Positions 11,798-24,300 of a stretch of DNA of 64,000 nt are shown piece after piece. The position numbers and the translations under genes are program-made. The DNA is from Cladorhizidae sp. MBARI D1340-BT2 (taxonomy: Eukaryota; Porifera; Demospongiae; Poecilosclerida; Cladorhizidae), in the NCBI GenBank assembly GCA_028752905.1, contig JAQNBH010000014.1, positions 18,459,250 through 18,523,249 on the forward strand, read 5' to 3'. Each line of letters begins with the position of its first letter. The stretch's first letter is position 1. The notes under the pieces are model-generated. The model was given only the letters and a program-made list of their open reading frames with translations. It made no database searches and was not told where the DNA came from.

Positions 11798-12078
11798 ATG
11801 AATCATTCAATGTCTAGTATATTTTGGATAGAATAGTCTATGGCTAGGTGATTGGCTAGATGATAACATGATGTATTGTTAGTATATAAGGACTGGGCCA
11901 ACGCCCTAATAGAGAGTCGGTTAGAGGAGAGACTAAAATGTAGTGAAAGCAATGTATGTAAGAGGTTCTATTCAAAGTCTGTAGTATCTAATATATATTG
12001 ACTATATATATATATTTGGAGAGTGCTACAGGGTGAGGGTCGGGATCTTCAGGAGTCTGGACTCACATAGGTCTAGAT

Positions 12079-15023
12079 CAGTGGTTCCCAAACTTTTTTG
12101 GCCCATGACCCCTTTCAGCGACTATAAATCTTCCATGACTCTCAACCTAAAATATCTATTTTCTATTATTGACCGACCATATTATGTACATTTTTACCAG
12201 TGCTGCTTATGCTGGTTTACGACAGGAAAACATATTTTAATCACAGGTAAATGGTAACCCACAAATACTGGTAAGACATAGTTATCACCGCAGTGACTAA
12301 GTAGGTATTGTACACATCAATAAGAATGATGCACTTGCTTCTTTGATACGAGATCAGCAATTCGTGGGGTTGTGTGGCTCAGAGCACATCGCAAGTCGGC
12401 TTCTGCATCCAACCTGTTTCTGGCTTCTGGCCTTTGATTTGATCACCAGGAGAGATGAGAATCCATTTTCACAGAGATAGGTGGATGAGAATGGGATGAG
12501 AACTTTCAAGGCAAATGCACTTATCTTGGGGGAAATCGGAAGCATTTTGGCCCAAAAGTCAGAGATCTTTAGCTGCTGTGAAACTCCTCTTTTGCTGCAG
12601 TGTTGTTGATGAGATCCAAGAAGTCCTCCTGCACAGCGTCCGGAAGGTGCAGTGGAAACGATTGCGAGCAAGAGTCATCTGAATATTTTCACTTGCATTG
12701 ATGTCGGGAAAGTAGTGGTAGAATTTTTTGAAGGATTGACATGTGATTCTTGATCTCTTGCTGGAGCTGCTCTTCAAGTAGTTCTTTGCCCATGATCTGT
12801 GTAAGACAGTGGAAGGCAGTAATATTTCCCACCTCAACTTTTCTCTCCCAAAGCCCTAGCTTCGCAATGAAAGCTTTGGTGTGCATGATGATGGTGGTGT
12901 GTGGGCCTTGTAGCTTTAAATTTAGCATGTTCAGATCTTCTAAAATGTCAGCCAAGCAGGCGAGACTGGGATTAAAGGTCGGCTCTTGAACGGCCTTTAA
13001 TAACTGCTCTGTCTTCTTCCCATGGGCCTCCAAAAACACCTCTATCTCTTCCAAGAGCTTAAATACGCAAGAGAGTACATTTCCTTTTGACAGCCAACGT
13101 ACAGCAGTGTAGAAGAGGAGGTCCTGATGCGAGGAATCCATGTCTCAGCACAACTGGCGAAATAGTCGTGTGTCGAGTGCACCTCCTTTTATGAGGTTAA
13201 TGATTCGGATCACTGAGTCCAAGGTGCCCTTGAGAGCTGCAGGAAGTGTTTTGGATGCATGGGCTTCACGATGGATAAGGCAGCGAGTTGTGATGACGTT
13301 GGGGTTGTTTTCTTTCACCAGTGTGACAAATCCTAAAATATAAATTGCACCACACCAAAAGGGACAGTAGGAATGCTGCAATATTAAATTAAGATACAAA
13401 CCTGATTTTGAGCCGATGGAGGGACCTCCGTCCGTGCATACTCCAACCAGTTGTGCCCAAGACAGTTTTTCTTCCCTGGATACCATCGCAATGACATCTC
13501 CAGCCTTGGTAGTTGTATTGAGCGGTTTGCAGAACAACATCTCCTCCTCCACATGATTGTCTGAGACAAACCGAGTGTAAACCTGCAATATAATCATTTT
13601 TGCGTGTTCCAATGTATTATGTAAATATATGTATGAATTGTACATAATTGTATGTGCAGTAGCAGCAACCCAAAATCATACCAGAAGCTGTGGACACTGT
13701 GCCACATCTGTGTGACTCATCCAGTTGGATGGCAAAGAAGGGGGAAACACAAATTTTCTCTACAACTTGATGCATGATATCCTGAGACATGTCCTAGATG
13801 CACTCCTTAACAATGTTGTTGGACAGACTGATCTGTTTCAGCTTGTTGGCGCTTTCATTGTTCAGGATAAGTTGAGCAGCTTCAAGCATGCAGGGTTTGA
13901 TGAGAGTCTCTCCAATGGTGTGCGGCTTCTTCTGCTTCGCATGAAGAGAAATCTTGTATGAGGCCTCCACAATATTGCTGTCCTGCAAATCATGAAATAG
14001 ACTCAGATGTATCCACATCAACAGCAGCCAAAAATTGCACACTTATGACTGAACACTTACTTGAAAGAGAACTCCTGTTCCACAATCCATTTGAGCTGGT
14101 CTTCTTTGATTTTGAAGTAGTCCAACCCTTGTTGGCCAGATCTGGATGAACCTTAACAAGGTGCTCCTTCAGCTTGAGGAGCTCATGCTTTCGTTGGCGT
14201 GAGTCTTCTGGCACACACATTGTGGCACCTGTAAGCCTTTGGTCACAATGAATGAGAATCCAAATGAAAGAAAGTTCTCCGTTTCCTTGACATCTTGCTG
14301 CCGACTTCTTGATGCCACTGAACAACAACAACAATCCTTGATGACAATGAATGCAGACTTCTCCACGATGACTTCTCAAGATTAGAGTATAAAGAAGTTC
14401 AATTACCCTCTCAATGCCACTGTTGACGTATATCTGCGTCGAAAGTAACAAACACCAGGTCGAGAATCCTGATTGGGTCACTCGATGCAGTCCTGCAGCA
14501 CCTACAGCAGGTTTGTTTGCAGGACTACTCGTCTCCTCGGAGCGACTTTATGCCTTGATTTGAGAACCTGCACACGGGAGATGTTTTCTTGCACGCATAT
14601 ACCCAGGTGGCATTAAGAGAGTTAATGAAGGTAAGCAACCAACAAAAGAAATAGCACTGTAGTGTGTAGATAAGTCTGACTCTGCTCAATAATGAAATGA
14701 ATCTAAGATATATGTAATCATTGTCTGAGGGCATGTGCTATGAAGGATTAGTGAGTGAATTGTTCACACAAAGAGTATCCATGAATATGTGGTCATAAAC
14801 CCACTGTACTAGTTCTGTTACTCCTCCTGATTACTCTTGTGATAGATGGGTTTGAGTGAATGAATATCATTATAATTTTTCCCCCTCCCTATATATCATA
14901 AAATACTTAAAACGTGAATGTTGTTGGTTAAACATTAGACATAAAAATTTTGAGACCTCCATGACCCCCAGAAAATTGCCATGACCCCTATTGGGGTCAT
15001 GGCCCACAGTTTGGGAACCAGTG
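12079..15023 (-). mobile_element. hAT transposon hAT-3 (ZBED/SCAND3 type), private to copy A
   Basis: The ends are CAGTGGTTCCCAAAC at 12079 and GTTTGGGAACCAGTG ending at 15023, imperfect terminal inverted repeats. A perfect 8-bp target duplication GTCTAGAT flanks it (12071-12078 and 15024-15031). The matching empty site with a single GTCTAGAT lies at 58459-58466 in copy B. The element is 2945 bp and its gene runs on the minus strand. Confidence 0.92.
12354..14481 (-). pseudogene. Broken BED-finger hAT transposase of hAT-3
   Basis: On the minus strand the order is: a BED-finger remnant with KLKEHLVKVHPDLANKG (about 14170-14100); a core region with SDNHVEEEMLFCKPL, GVCTDGGPSIGSKSG, TTRCLIHREAHASKTLP and LIKGGALDTRLFRQLC (13645-13145); then HQDLLFYTAVRWLSKGNVL (13141-12689); and a C-terminal hAT dimerisation part with FSSTYLCENGFSSLLVIK (about 12540-12450). 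These motifs match the ZBED5/SCAND3/FAM200-like transposase group. Pieces lie in different frames, so it is not functional. Some frame breaks near 13330-13390 could be degenerate introns, but I saw no clear pair of splice sites. Confidence 0.8.
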
Positions 15024-15031
15024 GTCTAGAT

Positions 15032-15549
15032 GGAGCGTCTGGTGGGAAGCTAGGGCTCTCATATCTAGGCATCACAAGGTGTTACCCAAGTAGCTTGGGT
15101 ATCGGCTACTGGTTATTATTATTATTAGGCGAGGTAGGAAACCTTTAGCCAGGAGAGGGTAATTTCCCCGACATAAGACACAATCCAAGAATTACAACTG
15201 CACAAATCTATTGGGGGGGGGGGGGGGGGAATCACTCAGTCCTTTACAACACTAATACCCATGTTTCAAATATTATTAATAATAACTCTTTCAAAATCCC
15301 TACAAGTAAGGGTCTCACTAAATGAGTAATGCATGTAACAATAACAATACTCTAGCAACATAGTAATAACACACAATCAAATGCACAAATCTATTGGGAA
15401 AAATCACTCAGTCCTTCACAACACTAATACAATAATGACAGTATTTTTTTACTCATGTTGACAGAAGTATCGTATATAGTGTCCAGTCAATGGACCGATA
15501 TTGAAATACTTCTAGCTCATAATCCAAATCACAAGAATTACATTTTCTC
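15032..15549. other. Non-coding flank downstream of CD225 gene copy A
   Basis: Colinear with 58467-58981. It holds a G-run near 15212-15229, also present in copy B, and the dispersed motif at 15290-15372. No gene is seen apart from the probable 3' UTR of the CD225 gene just before 15549. Confidence 0.6.
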
Positions 15550-18500
15550 TCAAAATCCTTCATCAAAGAAGTGGCTGAGATATACCAGAGCACTACCAGT
15601 CGTTGCTCCAATAATTGCTATGATGGAAATGATGAGTATGAATGCAAAAAGTTCTACAAGAATGCAGCAACACCCAGCCAAGGTGCAGCACTGGGAAATT
15701 TGTCTGGCCCATGGGTAAGCTTCTCTATCCCCGTCAATTAAGATCTGTAGTGGGAATTGGCAAGAAAACAACAAACAACAATACACACTCAGTAACCACC
15801 TACATATAGACCGCTTCTTTAATGGTTGCTATGGCAGTCAGAGACATGAAACAGTGAAAGGACTAAGCAACAGTTTATATAACTCCCCACATTAATATAC
15901 GTTCCCTAGCTTGTGCACAGAACTACACAAAATAAAACACTCTTGTGTCTAATCAACTCCATGTCCTGTGGCTACTACAAGTTCAGTTCCAATGCAATAA
16001 TAAAAAACTCTGACAATGCCAATAAAATCACAAACATAACATTACAAGCTGCTGCATGTTTAGTACTGAATTACATGTAGCTACCACTTACACAAATTAG
16101 AACCTCTTACTAAACCTTCAACTTGCACAGAATTAAAGCACTTGTCATCATTTACATAACCAACAACTTTTTTGTTTGACTTACAATTAACGATGCAATG
16201 TTGGCTGGAATGGCAAAAATAAAGAGGGAGGGGTTACAGAAACTCAGTATCAGCAACATAATGGAGACGGATAAATAGATCCAGTTGTAATTCCGGTAGC
16301 CCTACCTTCCATATCTACCACCAATCGTGTTCTCCTGAGAAGCAGCATTACCTGTTTGCTGATCAAAATATATTAGCATAACTAAGATAGTTATGATCTC
16401 AATAATCAACTAGAAATTTAGATACTCGATCTAGAAAGTTGATTATTGAGAAGGCCATTGTAATTTTGTTATGTCAACTTGAGAGTTCATTGTGAACATT
16501 ATCCCTGCATATATTTACAAGTTAAACATTCAAAATCCAAATGTCAATATGGTATTGGTCACTCCCACCACATGGTTTATTGGAGTTTGTAGACCTGTAG
16601 GGACAAGTTTGAGTAAGCTCCGCACTGATCAAATTACACTCTAGCTTGTGGTATCGACCCACTCACTTGTTATTCAGGCATAGAACTACTCTCTAGCCTG
16701 TAGCCATAGAGATACTCTTTACTTGGTCATCCAGAAACAGCTAATCAGCCAAACTCTAGTTGCTTCTGCTTGTAGAGGCTGAAATTAGTTGGCTATCGCA
16801 CACAGTAATGCACTGCAGCTCAAGGACCATGTTCTGGTGTAGATTACTAGCCAACCCCAAACCACGGCGACCCTCACACGAGTACTATGATGTTACAACC
16901 AGCTGATGAAACTAAGGTGGAGAAACACAAACAGGGCTAGCCAAGAGAAGCAAGACAAGAAAGACAATAGAGAGCGGAAGAGAAGGAAAAAAAAGGTAGG
17001 AGGATCAATGAACCTTGAACCATGGGAGGTAAGACTGTGGGGTATAAGTATTCCACAGTAGCAATGTGTACACATGATAAAAAATTGCAGATACTGTTTA
17101 GTCAAACCTTGCCCAGCTAATCCCACCCACATGTTACAGCTCTGGCATGCTGGACTGAGCTGACTAAAGGACTCCTCAGATATCATGACAGCTCTGGCAT
17201 GCTGGACTGAGCTGACTAAAGGACTCCTCAGATATCATAACAGCTCTGGCATGCTGGACTGAGCTGACTAAAGGACTCCTCAGATATCATGACAGCTCTG
17301 GCATGCTGGACTGAGCTATCACAATACTAGTGTCAAGATTCAAGCAAAACACTATGTATGTTTTACAATGACTTTCTCTTTAATTTCCTCACCTACTCGA
17401 AATTTTGTTGCATTGCCACTCACTGAGGCAAGTCGACTAAATTTTTCGTCGTCCATTCACTAACACTTGCATGCTATATACTCAGTCTTTTTTAAGTACA
17501 GTGACCTACAGTAGCTTAGAAGAAAGCTACGCAACCAGCGGTGGATCTTGGGAGAGTTGGGAGTCAGAAACTCACTTCAGTTACTTAATTGAGCTTTTTC
17601 TACATGCTTTATTGGTTTGCTTTATTGGTTATAATTACTCTTATTTTGATTTGAGGCTGGAGTTCAGATGCTATGCTGGTAATTAGAAGCTGTCCTTGCA
17701 AGTATCGTATTGCCACTTACCAACTCCCTCAGTGGGACATTGTCTAAAGTGTTGCTGCATGTGAACTATGGAAAGGGATGCAGGAGTAATACCTATCTTC
17801 AAAAACTATGCCTACATCTAGACAGACAGACACTCTCATACCTCAGCATAGTTCTAACTACCCAAGTTGATCTAGGTTTAACAATTTCTGGACACACAAA
17901 GTTCCACTAATAGTATATGGATGGGAGTGAGTGGAAAGTTCACGGTATATGGAAGTTGCATGTATGCTTGCACCCTTCCCTCTTTCCATTAATCTCATCC
18001 CCTCACTCCATCTTAGTAAATTCTACCTCCATCCATGACTACCTGTTGTATAATAATGGGCTGAGAAGGTGCAGCTGCTGCATGTGCCACTGGATAGATT
18101 GGATATTGTGCAGGAGTGTACTGTGGCTGTAGCACACCAGTGGCAGCTGACCTAGCAGTGTAGGGAGGGGGAAGAAACGGGTGAGTTGGCGAAACAGGAG
18201 CAGATACCTGAAGACGAAAAGGTTGCGAAGTGCACGGAAAGAGGGATAAGTGTTTCATAAACCCAACCAGAATTACACTTACTGAACTGTGACTTACCTG
18301 TTTGGCATCAGTCCTAGCAGCAACTGGTGTTACTGGGTTGCTAGAGCACATCAAAGCTGCATTTTTAGAAACTTCAGCACGAATGCCGGTTATGCTGTCA
18401 TGACGCTGCTCCAGTTTTTCAAGGCACTCAGAAGCACAGTCATCTTGTGGCAGCACATTTGCTTCTTCTGTCTGAAGAGGCTCCTCTGTTGACGCATCCT

Positions 18501-18987
18501 GGTGACTTCTCAGAGATGGAGGAGGAGGAGGAGGATAGAACATGGAGCAGCTCGTGTTCTTCAAGTCTCTGTTATTAAGTGGTATCTGGTAAGCCATGTC
18601 TTGAGGTGTGATGGATGTGCTCATTTCCCAGCCTTGTATAGCAGATAAATTTGGACCTGTTCTACGTCCAATTTCACCAATTTCTGTTGACAGCATGATT
18701 TCAGTTTTTTATGTAGGACCACAACTCTTGGATGTTCTTTGGTCTGATAATGATGTCTCTGGTGTGCTTGTCTGCAGAGGTTCTTCCTTCTCCATGGTGG
18801 TTTCTTCTGTTTTAATATGAAAAGCATTCAACTTCAGTACTGCTTCTTGGCACAGCTTCTTCATGGGGATATCACCTGCTATGTGAGAAAGATTAGTAGC
18901 AAAGTGTAAGCATAGCTGGAGTTACAGAGCTAGATAGAAATAATTAGAAATTATACAGCTCTTACTTTTAGAGTATCCAGTAGCCAT
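15550..18987 (-). pseudogene. CD225/dispanin-like two-pass membrane protein gene, copy A (two nonsense codons)
   Basis: Five coding exons join with matching phases and GT-AG sites: 18966-18987 (MATGYSK start), 18298-18875, 18027-18207, 16185-16351 and 15550-15744. They total 1143 nt, or 380 codons plus stop. The N-terminal half is Pro/Ser-rich, with six prolines in a row and an APSQPIIIQQVVMDG segment. Exon 4 encodes YNWIYLSVSIMLLILSFCNP, the first membrane segment. Exon 5 gives DGDREAYPWARQISQCC, the CD225-type GD...A loop, then a second membrane segment. CD225 proteins act in membrane trafficking or fusion control; the role here is unknown. Exon 2 has TAA (about 18709-18711) where copy B has TCA, and exon 4 has TAG (about 16303) where copy B has TAT. 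The 90-bp intron 18208-18297 is in frame. Confidence 0.75.
17133..17316. repeat. 52-bp tandem repeat in intron 3 of CD225 copy A
   Basis: About 3.5 near-identical units starting ACAGCTCTGGCATGCTGG and containing GGACTCCTCAGATATCAT. Copy B lacks the expansion at the corresponding site (about 60610-60630), so it arose after the duplication or was lost there. Confidence 0.9.
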
Positions 18988-19152
18988 TCTTTGTTGTAGT
19001 TAAAATCACGAAGCCTTGCAGGAAAATGAGTTACCTATAATAATAGGTAAGCGAACAAAGTGTGGAGCAATAGCAATTTTCCCGCGAAAACATTTATAAC
19101 TTCAGCGAGTGATTGGGCATACTATAATAGTATTAATATTCCGCGTAGGACC
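18988..19152. promoter_or_regulatory. Shared bidirectional promoter region
   Basis: Only about 165 bp separate the minus-strand CD225 start codon (18985-18987) from the plus-strand start at 19153. No clear TATA box was picked out. In copy B the right-hand part of this interval is lost at the hAT end at 62347, so copy B lacks the partner gene. Confidence 0.45.
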
Positions 19153-21353
19153 ATGGACGCTTGCGAGTACGTCACGGAATGGCCGCCACCTACTTTACCT
19201 GATGAAGAACAGGCAACACCAGAACCGAAGAGATTCAGATTCCACAGGGAAAAGGATGATAGAAAAAAATCTAACTCTTTCCTTATATGTTCCCCATCCT
19301 CTGTCAAGGCAAGCATACTCCTGGCAAAATGGTGGAAACAGAGGACACATTCAGTTAGCCTTGGAACAACGTCCAACAACCCCAGCACAATTTTATTTCA
19401 TGTCTCCAGGTAGGAAAGTCCTTATTGGCTGTTATCCTTGAAATCAGCATGTCCTCCCAATCGAAATTTAATTTCCCCCCATTTTTTGGTTACCAGAAGC
19501 CAAGGAGTTCATTCAATCACGCATATCATATCTGTCCAGTTTGTCTCCCTCTTCCTCTGTCAATTTTTCATTGGCTACTTGTCACCACTTGCTGGGCAAT
19601 GACCTCGAGAATACTATGGCAGCCATCAAGTTTGCACATCTAGCAAGGTCAAAACATCCCAAGGATAAGGAGGAGCAAGAGAAAGATGACGAGGAGGAGA
19701 AAGACTTGGAATGGTTGATAGAACTCTTGGATCGACAGAGGTCAGTGGAGGAGGCGAAGAAAAGAGGCAGAAAGGAACTGGAGAAGTGGCCGCTAGTAGA
19801 ATTGGAAATGCCTCAGTATACTCAAGTCAGTAAACTACTGCTGTTATTATTTAGCTTGAGAAGAGTGACTGTTATGCCCATCATGGGTAAACTTGAAGTG
19901 GTGTTCTGCCCCTGGTTAGTTAGGCATATAGCTGGTCATGCATAAAAAGTTTCAAATGTAGTGATCTCACAAATTTGTGAGAGTTGGGTCCCAGAATTTG
20001 GGTACATGTTACTTTAGTATGCACCTGCAATTTTACCTGCAATTTTAACTGCAATTTTAATGTCAAAGGGAACAGAGCTTTTTATATATAAATATTTAAC
20101 AGGCGTATATATAGCTCAAGTAGGGACACACCTTTTTCCCCTATTCCTTTTTAAGGCTGATTCAAATGCTAGAGCATTTATGTAATTAAAAATTTATCAT
20201 TTGTGTATAATTTCATATATTGAGTACCACTCACCAACCACTCCCCCATTATTTAAGTATATATGTAGCTACTGTCTAGATGAAACTTCCCCATAAGCTG
20301 AAATGCTTTACACATGCAACGATGCCACAACTAAGAAATGCTTCTTTCTGAATTTGCCACATTTACTAACGTGTGTGCTACATGACAAGAATATGAATTA
20401 ATGTTGCTATGCTGAAAGTTATGCAAGTTGACTGAGATGTACAATTATGCAAAGTGGTCTTTAGGTTGAAAGGCGATCATGTTTGGATCTCGGTTGCAAG
20501 GAATTTCATGATAGATACGTGCTGACCCACACTCCAGTGATCATCACTGATCTAGTGCAGCTAATGACTGCAATGGCATGGACACTTAGCTATGTGAAGA
20601 GAGTAAGTCAGCCTACAGTACCATCCATGAACACTCGTGACCAATGAATACTCGTGACCAATGAATGTGCATGGGCTTCACTTCCTTGAACTATATGTAT
20701 ATATATAGTCACTCAGGTGGGAGAGGGATTACAGTGTAGTCCAGTAGAATATGGTATGGGTGGTTTACCAGTCCTTTTGACTATAGCATATATATATGAG
20801 GACGGGTTCATGCAGTTTGTATCCAAAAAATAAATAGTCCTCATTTTACCTAGACATATATATGGCTTGTTTGCCACCCCCCCCCCCCCTCCCCCCCTCC
20901 CTTCATGGATTACTTGGTATTGGTTATGAGGGCAGGATCATTTATATCCTAAATATGTTATATAGGTAGCCTTAATTTACCTACTTTTGCACACAATGTA
21001 TAAATGACTCCTCAATGATCAACTAAGTAGCTGTGGCTCAGTATAGAACCAGGAGAGTCATTTGTAAACAGTTGGGTGAAGGAACAAACTCTTCAGGTAA
21101 TTAACTATATCACATAATTGCTCTTTCATATAGAGTTAGCGAGATACTTTACTTCGAAAGCGTTTCAGCTCTGGCATATATGAAATGAAAGCTAGAGATC
21201 ATCCATTGAAAGTTATATTTGAAGTATCATAGAGAAAGTCATTACATTCCACTACATCAGTTGTTCGTGGGAGCATCGAGTGGGTGCAGCTTGAGGATGC
21301 TGGAGAATGCAAAGTCGGTGCATTCATAGATTCTCTTGAGCTGGAAGCTGAGG
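19153..21353 (+). CDS. Partial five-exon gene, possibly a JmjC-type oxygenase N-terminal region
   Basis: The start ACCATGG at 19153 is in good context. The exons are 19153-19409, 19497-19825, 20465-20602, 21042-21096 and 21261-21353. All have AG/GT borders, and exons 2-5 join in phase with no stops. Exon 1 needs a one-base change, plausibly in the A7 run near 19263, to join exon 2 in frame. Exon 2 contains the charged helix DKEEQEKDDEEEKDLEWLIE and LEKWPLVELEMPQYTQ. Exon 3 reads LGCKEFHDRYVLTHTPVIIT, resembling the strand before a JmjC cupin core (pattern F..yv....PVII). Exon 5 has GSIEWVQLEDAGECKVGAFI. The metal-binding HxD part is not found: the last donor at 21354 runs into the 46-bp satellite. 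The exon structure is fairly secure; the JmjC assignment is an inference from weak resemblance. Confidence 0.45.
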
Positions 21354-21398
21354 GTAAGTTGAAGGTGTGTGTGGGGGGGGGGAGGGGGGGGGTGTATG

Positions 21399-24300
21399 CA
21401 GCTCATGGAAGAACCTTCGCACTTAACTGCCAAGATTCAAGGAGCAGCACGTGGAAGAACCTTCACTTTTAACTGCCCAGCATCAAGGAGCAGCACATGG
21501 AAGAACCTTTACTTTTAACTGCCCAGCATCAAGGAGCAGCACATGGAAAAACCTTCATTCTTAACCACCCAGCATCAAGGAGCAGCACATGGAAGAATCT
21601 TCACTCTTAACCGCCCAGCATCAAGGAGTAGGACATGGAAGAAACTTAACACTTAACCACCCAGCATCAAGGAGCAGCACATGGAAGAACCTTCACGCTT
21701 AACTGCCCAGAATCAAGGAGTAGCACATGGAACCTTCACTCTTAACCTCCCAGCATCAAGGAGTAGACATGGAATAACCGTCACACTTAACCACCCAGCA
21801 TCAAAGAGTAGCACAGGGAAGAACCTTTACTCTTAACCGCCTAGCATCAAGTAGCAGCACAACGCAGAACCTTCACACTTAACCACCCAGCATCAACAAG
21901 TAGCACATGGAAGAACCTTCACAATTAACCGACCAGCATCAAGGAGTTGCACATGGAAGAACCTTCACTCTTAACGACCCAGCATCAAGGAGCAGCACAT
22001 GGAATAAACTTCACTCTTAACCGCCCAGCATCAAGGAGCAGCACATGGACATTCACACTTAACCGCCCAGCATCATGGAGTAGCACATGGAAGAACCTTC
22101 ACCATTACCCACCTAGCATCAAAGGGCAGCACATAGAAGAACCTTTATTCTTTATGCTGGGAGGTTAAGAGTGAAGGTTATTCCATCTGCTTATTCCATC
22201 TTCTGCTCCTTGATGCTGGGCAGTTAAGAATAAAGGTTCTTCCATGTGCTACTCCTTGATACTGGGCGGTTAAGAGTGAAGGTTCTCCCATGTGCTACTC
22301 CGTGATGCTGGGCGGTTAAGAGTGAAGGTTCTTCCATGTACTGCTCTTTGATTCTGGGTAGTTAAGAGTAAAGAAAGTTAAAAGTGAAGGTTCTTCCCAT
22401 GTGCTGCTGGGCAGTTAAACGAGAAGGTTCTTCAATATGCTGCTCTTTTATGCTGGGCGGTTAAGAGTTAAGGTTATTCCATCTGCTGCTCCTTGATGCT
22501 GGGCAGGTAAGAATAAAGCTTCTTCCATGTGCTGTTCCTTGATTCTGGGCGGTTAAGAGTGAAGGTTCTTCCATGTTCTCCTCCTTGATGCGGGGCGGTT
22601 AAGAGTGAAGGTTCTTCCATGTGCTGCTCCTGAATAACCTTCACTCTTAACCGCCCAGCATAGGAGCAGCACATGGAAGAACCTTCACTCTTAACCACCC
22701 AGCATCAAGGAGCAGCACATGGAAGAATCTACACTCTTAACATCCCAACATCAAGGAATAGGACATGGAAGAAACTTAACATCTTAACCACCCAGCATCA
22801 ATGAGCAGCACATGGAAGAACCTTCACTCTTAACCGGCAAGTACCAAGGAGCAGCAAATGGAACAACCTTCACACTTAACCGCTCATCATTAAGGAGTAG
22901 CACATGGAAGAACCTTAACTCTTAACCACCCAGCATCATGGAGCAGCACACGGAAGAACCTTTACTCTTAACCGCCCAGCATAAAGGAGCCGCACATGGA
23001 AGAACCTTCCACTTAACTGCCCAGCATCAAGGATAGCACATGGAAGAACCTTAACACTTAAACGCCCAGCATGAAGCAGCACTTGGAAGAACTTTTATTC
23101 TCAACCGCTCAGCATAAAGGAGCAGCTCATGGAAGAACCTTCCCACTTAACTGCCCAGATTCAATGAGCAGCACATGGAAGAACCTTCACTTTTAACTTC
23201 CCAGCATCAAGGAACAGCACATGGAAGAACCTTTACTTTTAACTGCCCAGGAGCAGCACATGGAAGAACCTTCACTCTTAACCGACCAGCATCATGGAGA
23301 AGGACATGGAAGAACCTTCACTCTTAACCGCCCAGCATCAAGAAGCAGCACATGGAAGAATCTTTACTTTTAACCACCTCGCATCATGATTAGCACAAGG
23401 AAAAACATAAACCACCCAGAATCGAACCTTCACACTTAACCGCCTAGCATCAAGGAGCAGCACATGGAAGAACCTTCACTCTTAACCACCCAGAATCAAG
23501 GAGTAGCACATGGAAGGACCATCACTCTTAACCACCGAACATCAAGGTGCAGCAGATGGAAGTTACCTTCACTCTTAACTGCCCAACACCAAGGAGCTGC
23601 ACATGGAAGAACCTTCACACTTAACCACCCAGCACCAAGGAGCAGCACAATAATCACCCAGCATCAAGGAACAGCACATGGAAGAACCTTCACTCTTAAC
23701 CGCCCAGCATCAAGGAGTAGCACAAGTAAGACCTTTCACTCTTAACCAAGGAGCAGCACATGGAGGAACCTTTATTCTTAACCTCCCAGCATCAAGGAGC
23801 AGAACATGGAAGAACCTTCGCACTTAACCGCCCATATTCAAGTAGCAGCACATGGAGAACCTTCACTCTTAACCGCCCAGCATCAAGGAGTAGCACATGG
23901 AAGAACCTTCACACTTAACCGCCCAGCATTAAGGAGCAGCACGTGGAAGAGCCTTCACCTTAACCACCCAGCATCATGGAGCAGCACATGGAAGGACCTT
24001 TATTCTTAACCGCCCAACATCAAGGAGCAGATTATGGAAGAACCTTCACTCTTAACCACCCAGCATCATGGAACAGTATGTGGAAGAACCTTTATTCTTA
24101 ACCGCCAAGCATCAAGGAGCAGCACATGGAGAACCTTCACTCTTAACTACCCAGCATCATGGAGTAGCACATGGAAGAACTTTCACAATTAACCAACCAG
24201 CATCAAGGAGTAGCACATGGAAAAACCTTCACATTAACCAGCCAACATCAAGGAGCAGAACATGTAAGAACCTTTACTCTTAACCGCCCAGGCAGCATCA

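Larger units (their letters stand above)
1..19035 (+). repeat. Segmental duplication, copy A
   Basis: This block is colinear and in the same orientation as about 46248-62346. Shared landmarks in order are the hAT-1 termini and coding remnants, the hAT-2 relic on the minus strand, a motif near 11820-12070 and the five-exon CD225-like gene. Similarity runs through introns and intergenic DNA, so this is a genomic duplication and not repeated transposition. It probably extends left of the window. It ends near 19035, where copy B is interrupted by an hAT end. Copy A carries private insertions at 2933-8434 and 12079-15023. Confidence 0.85.
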
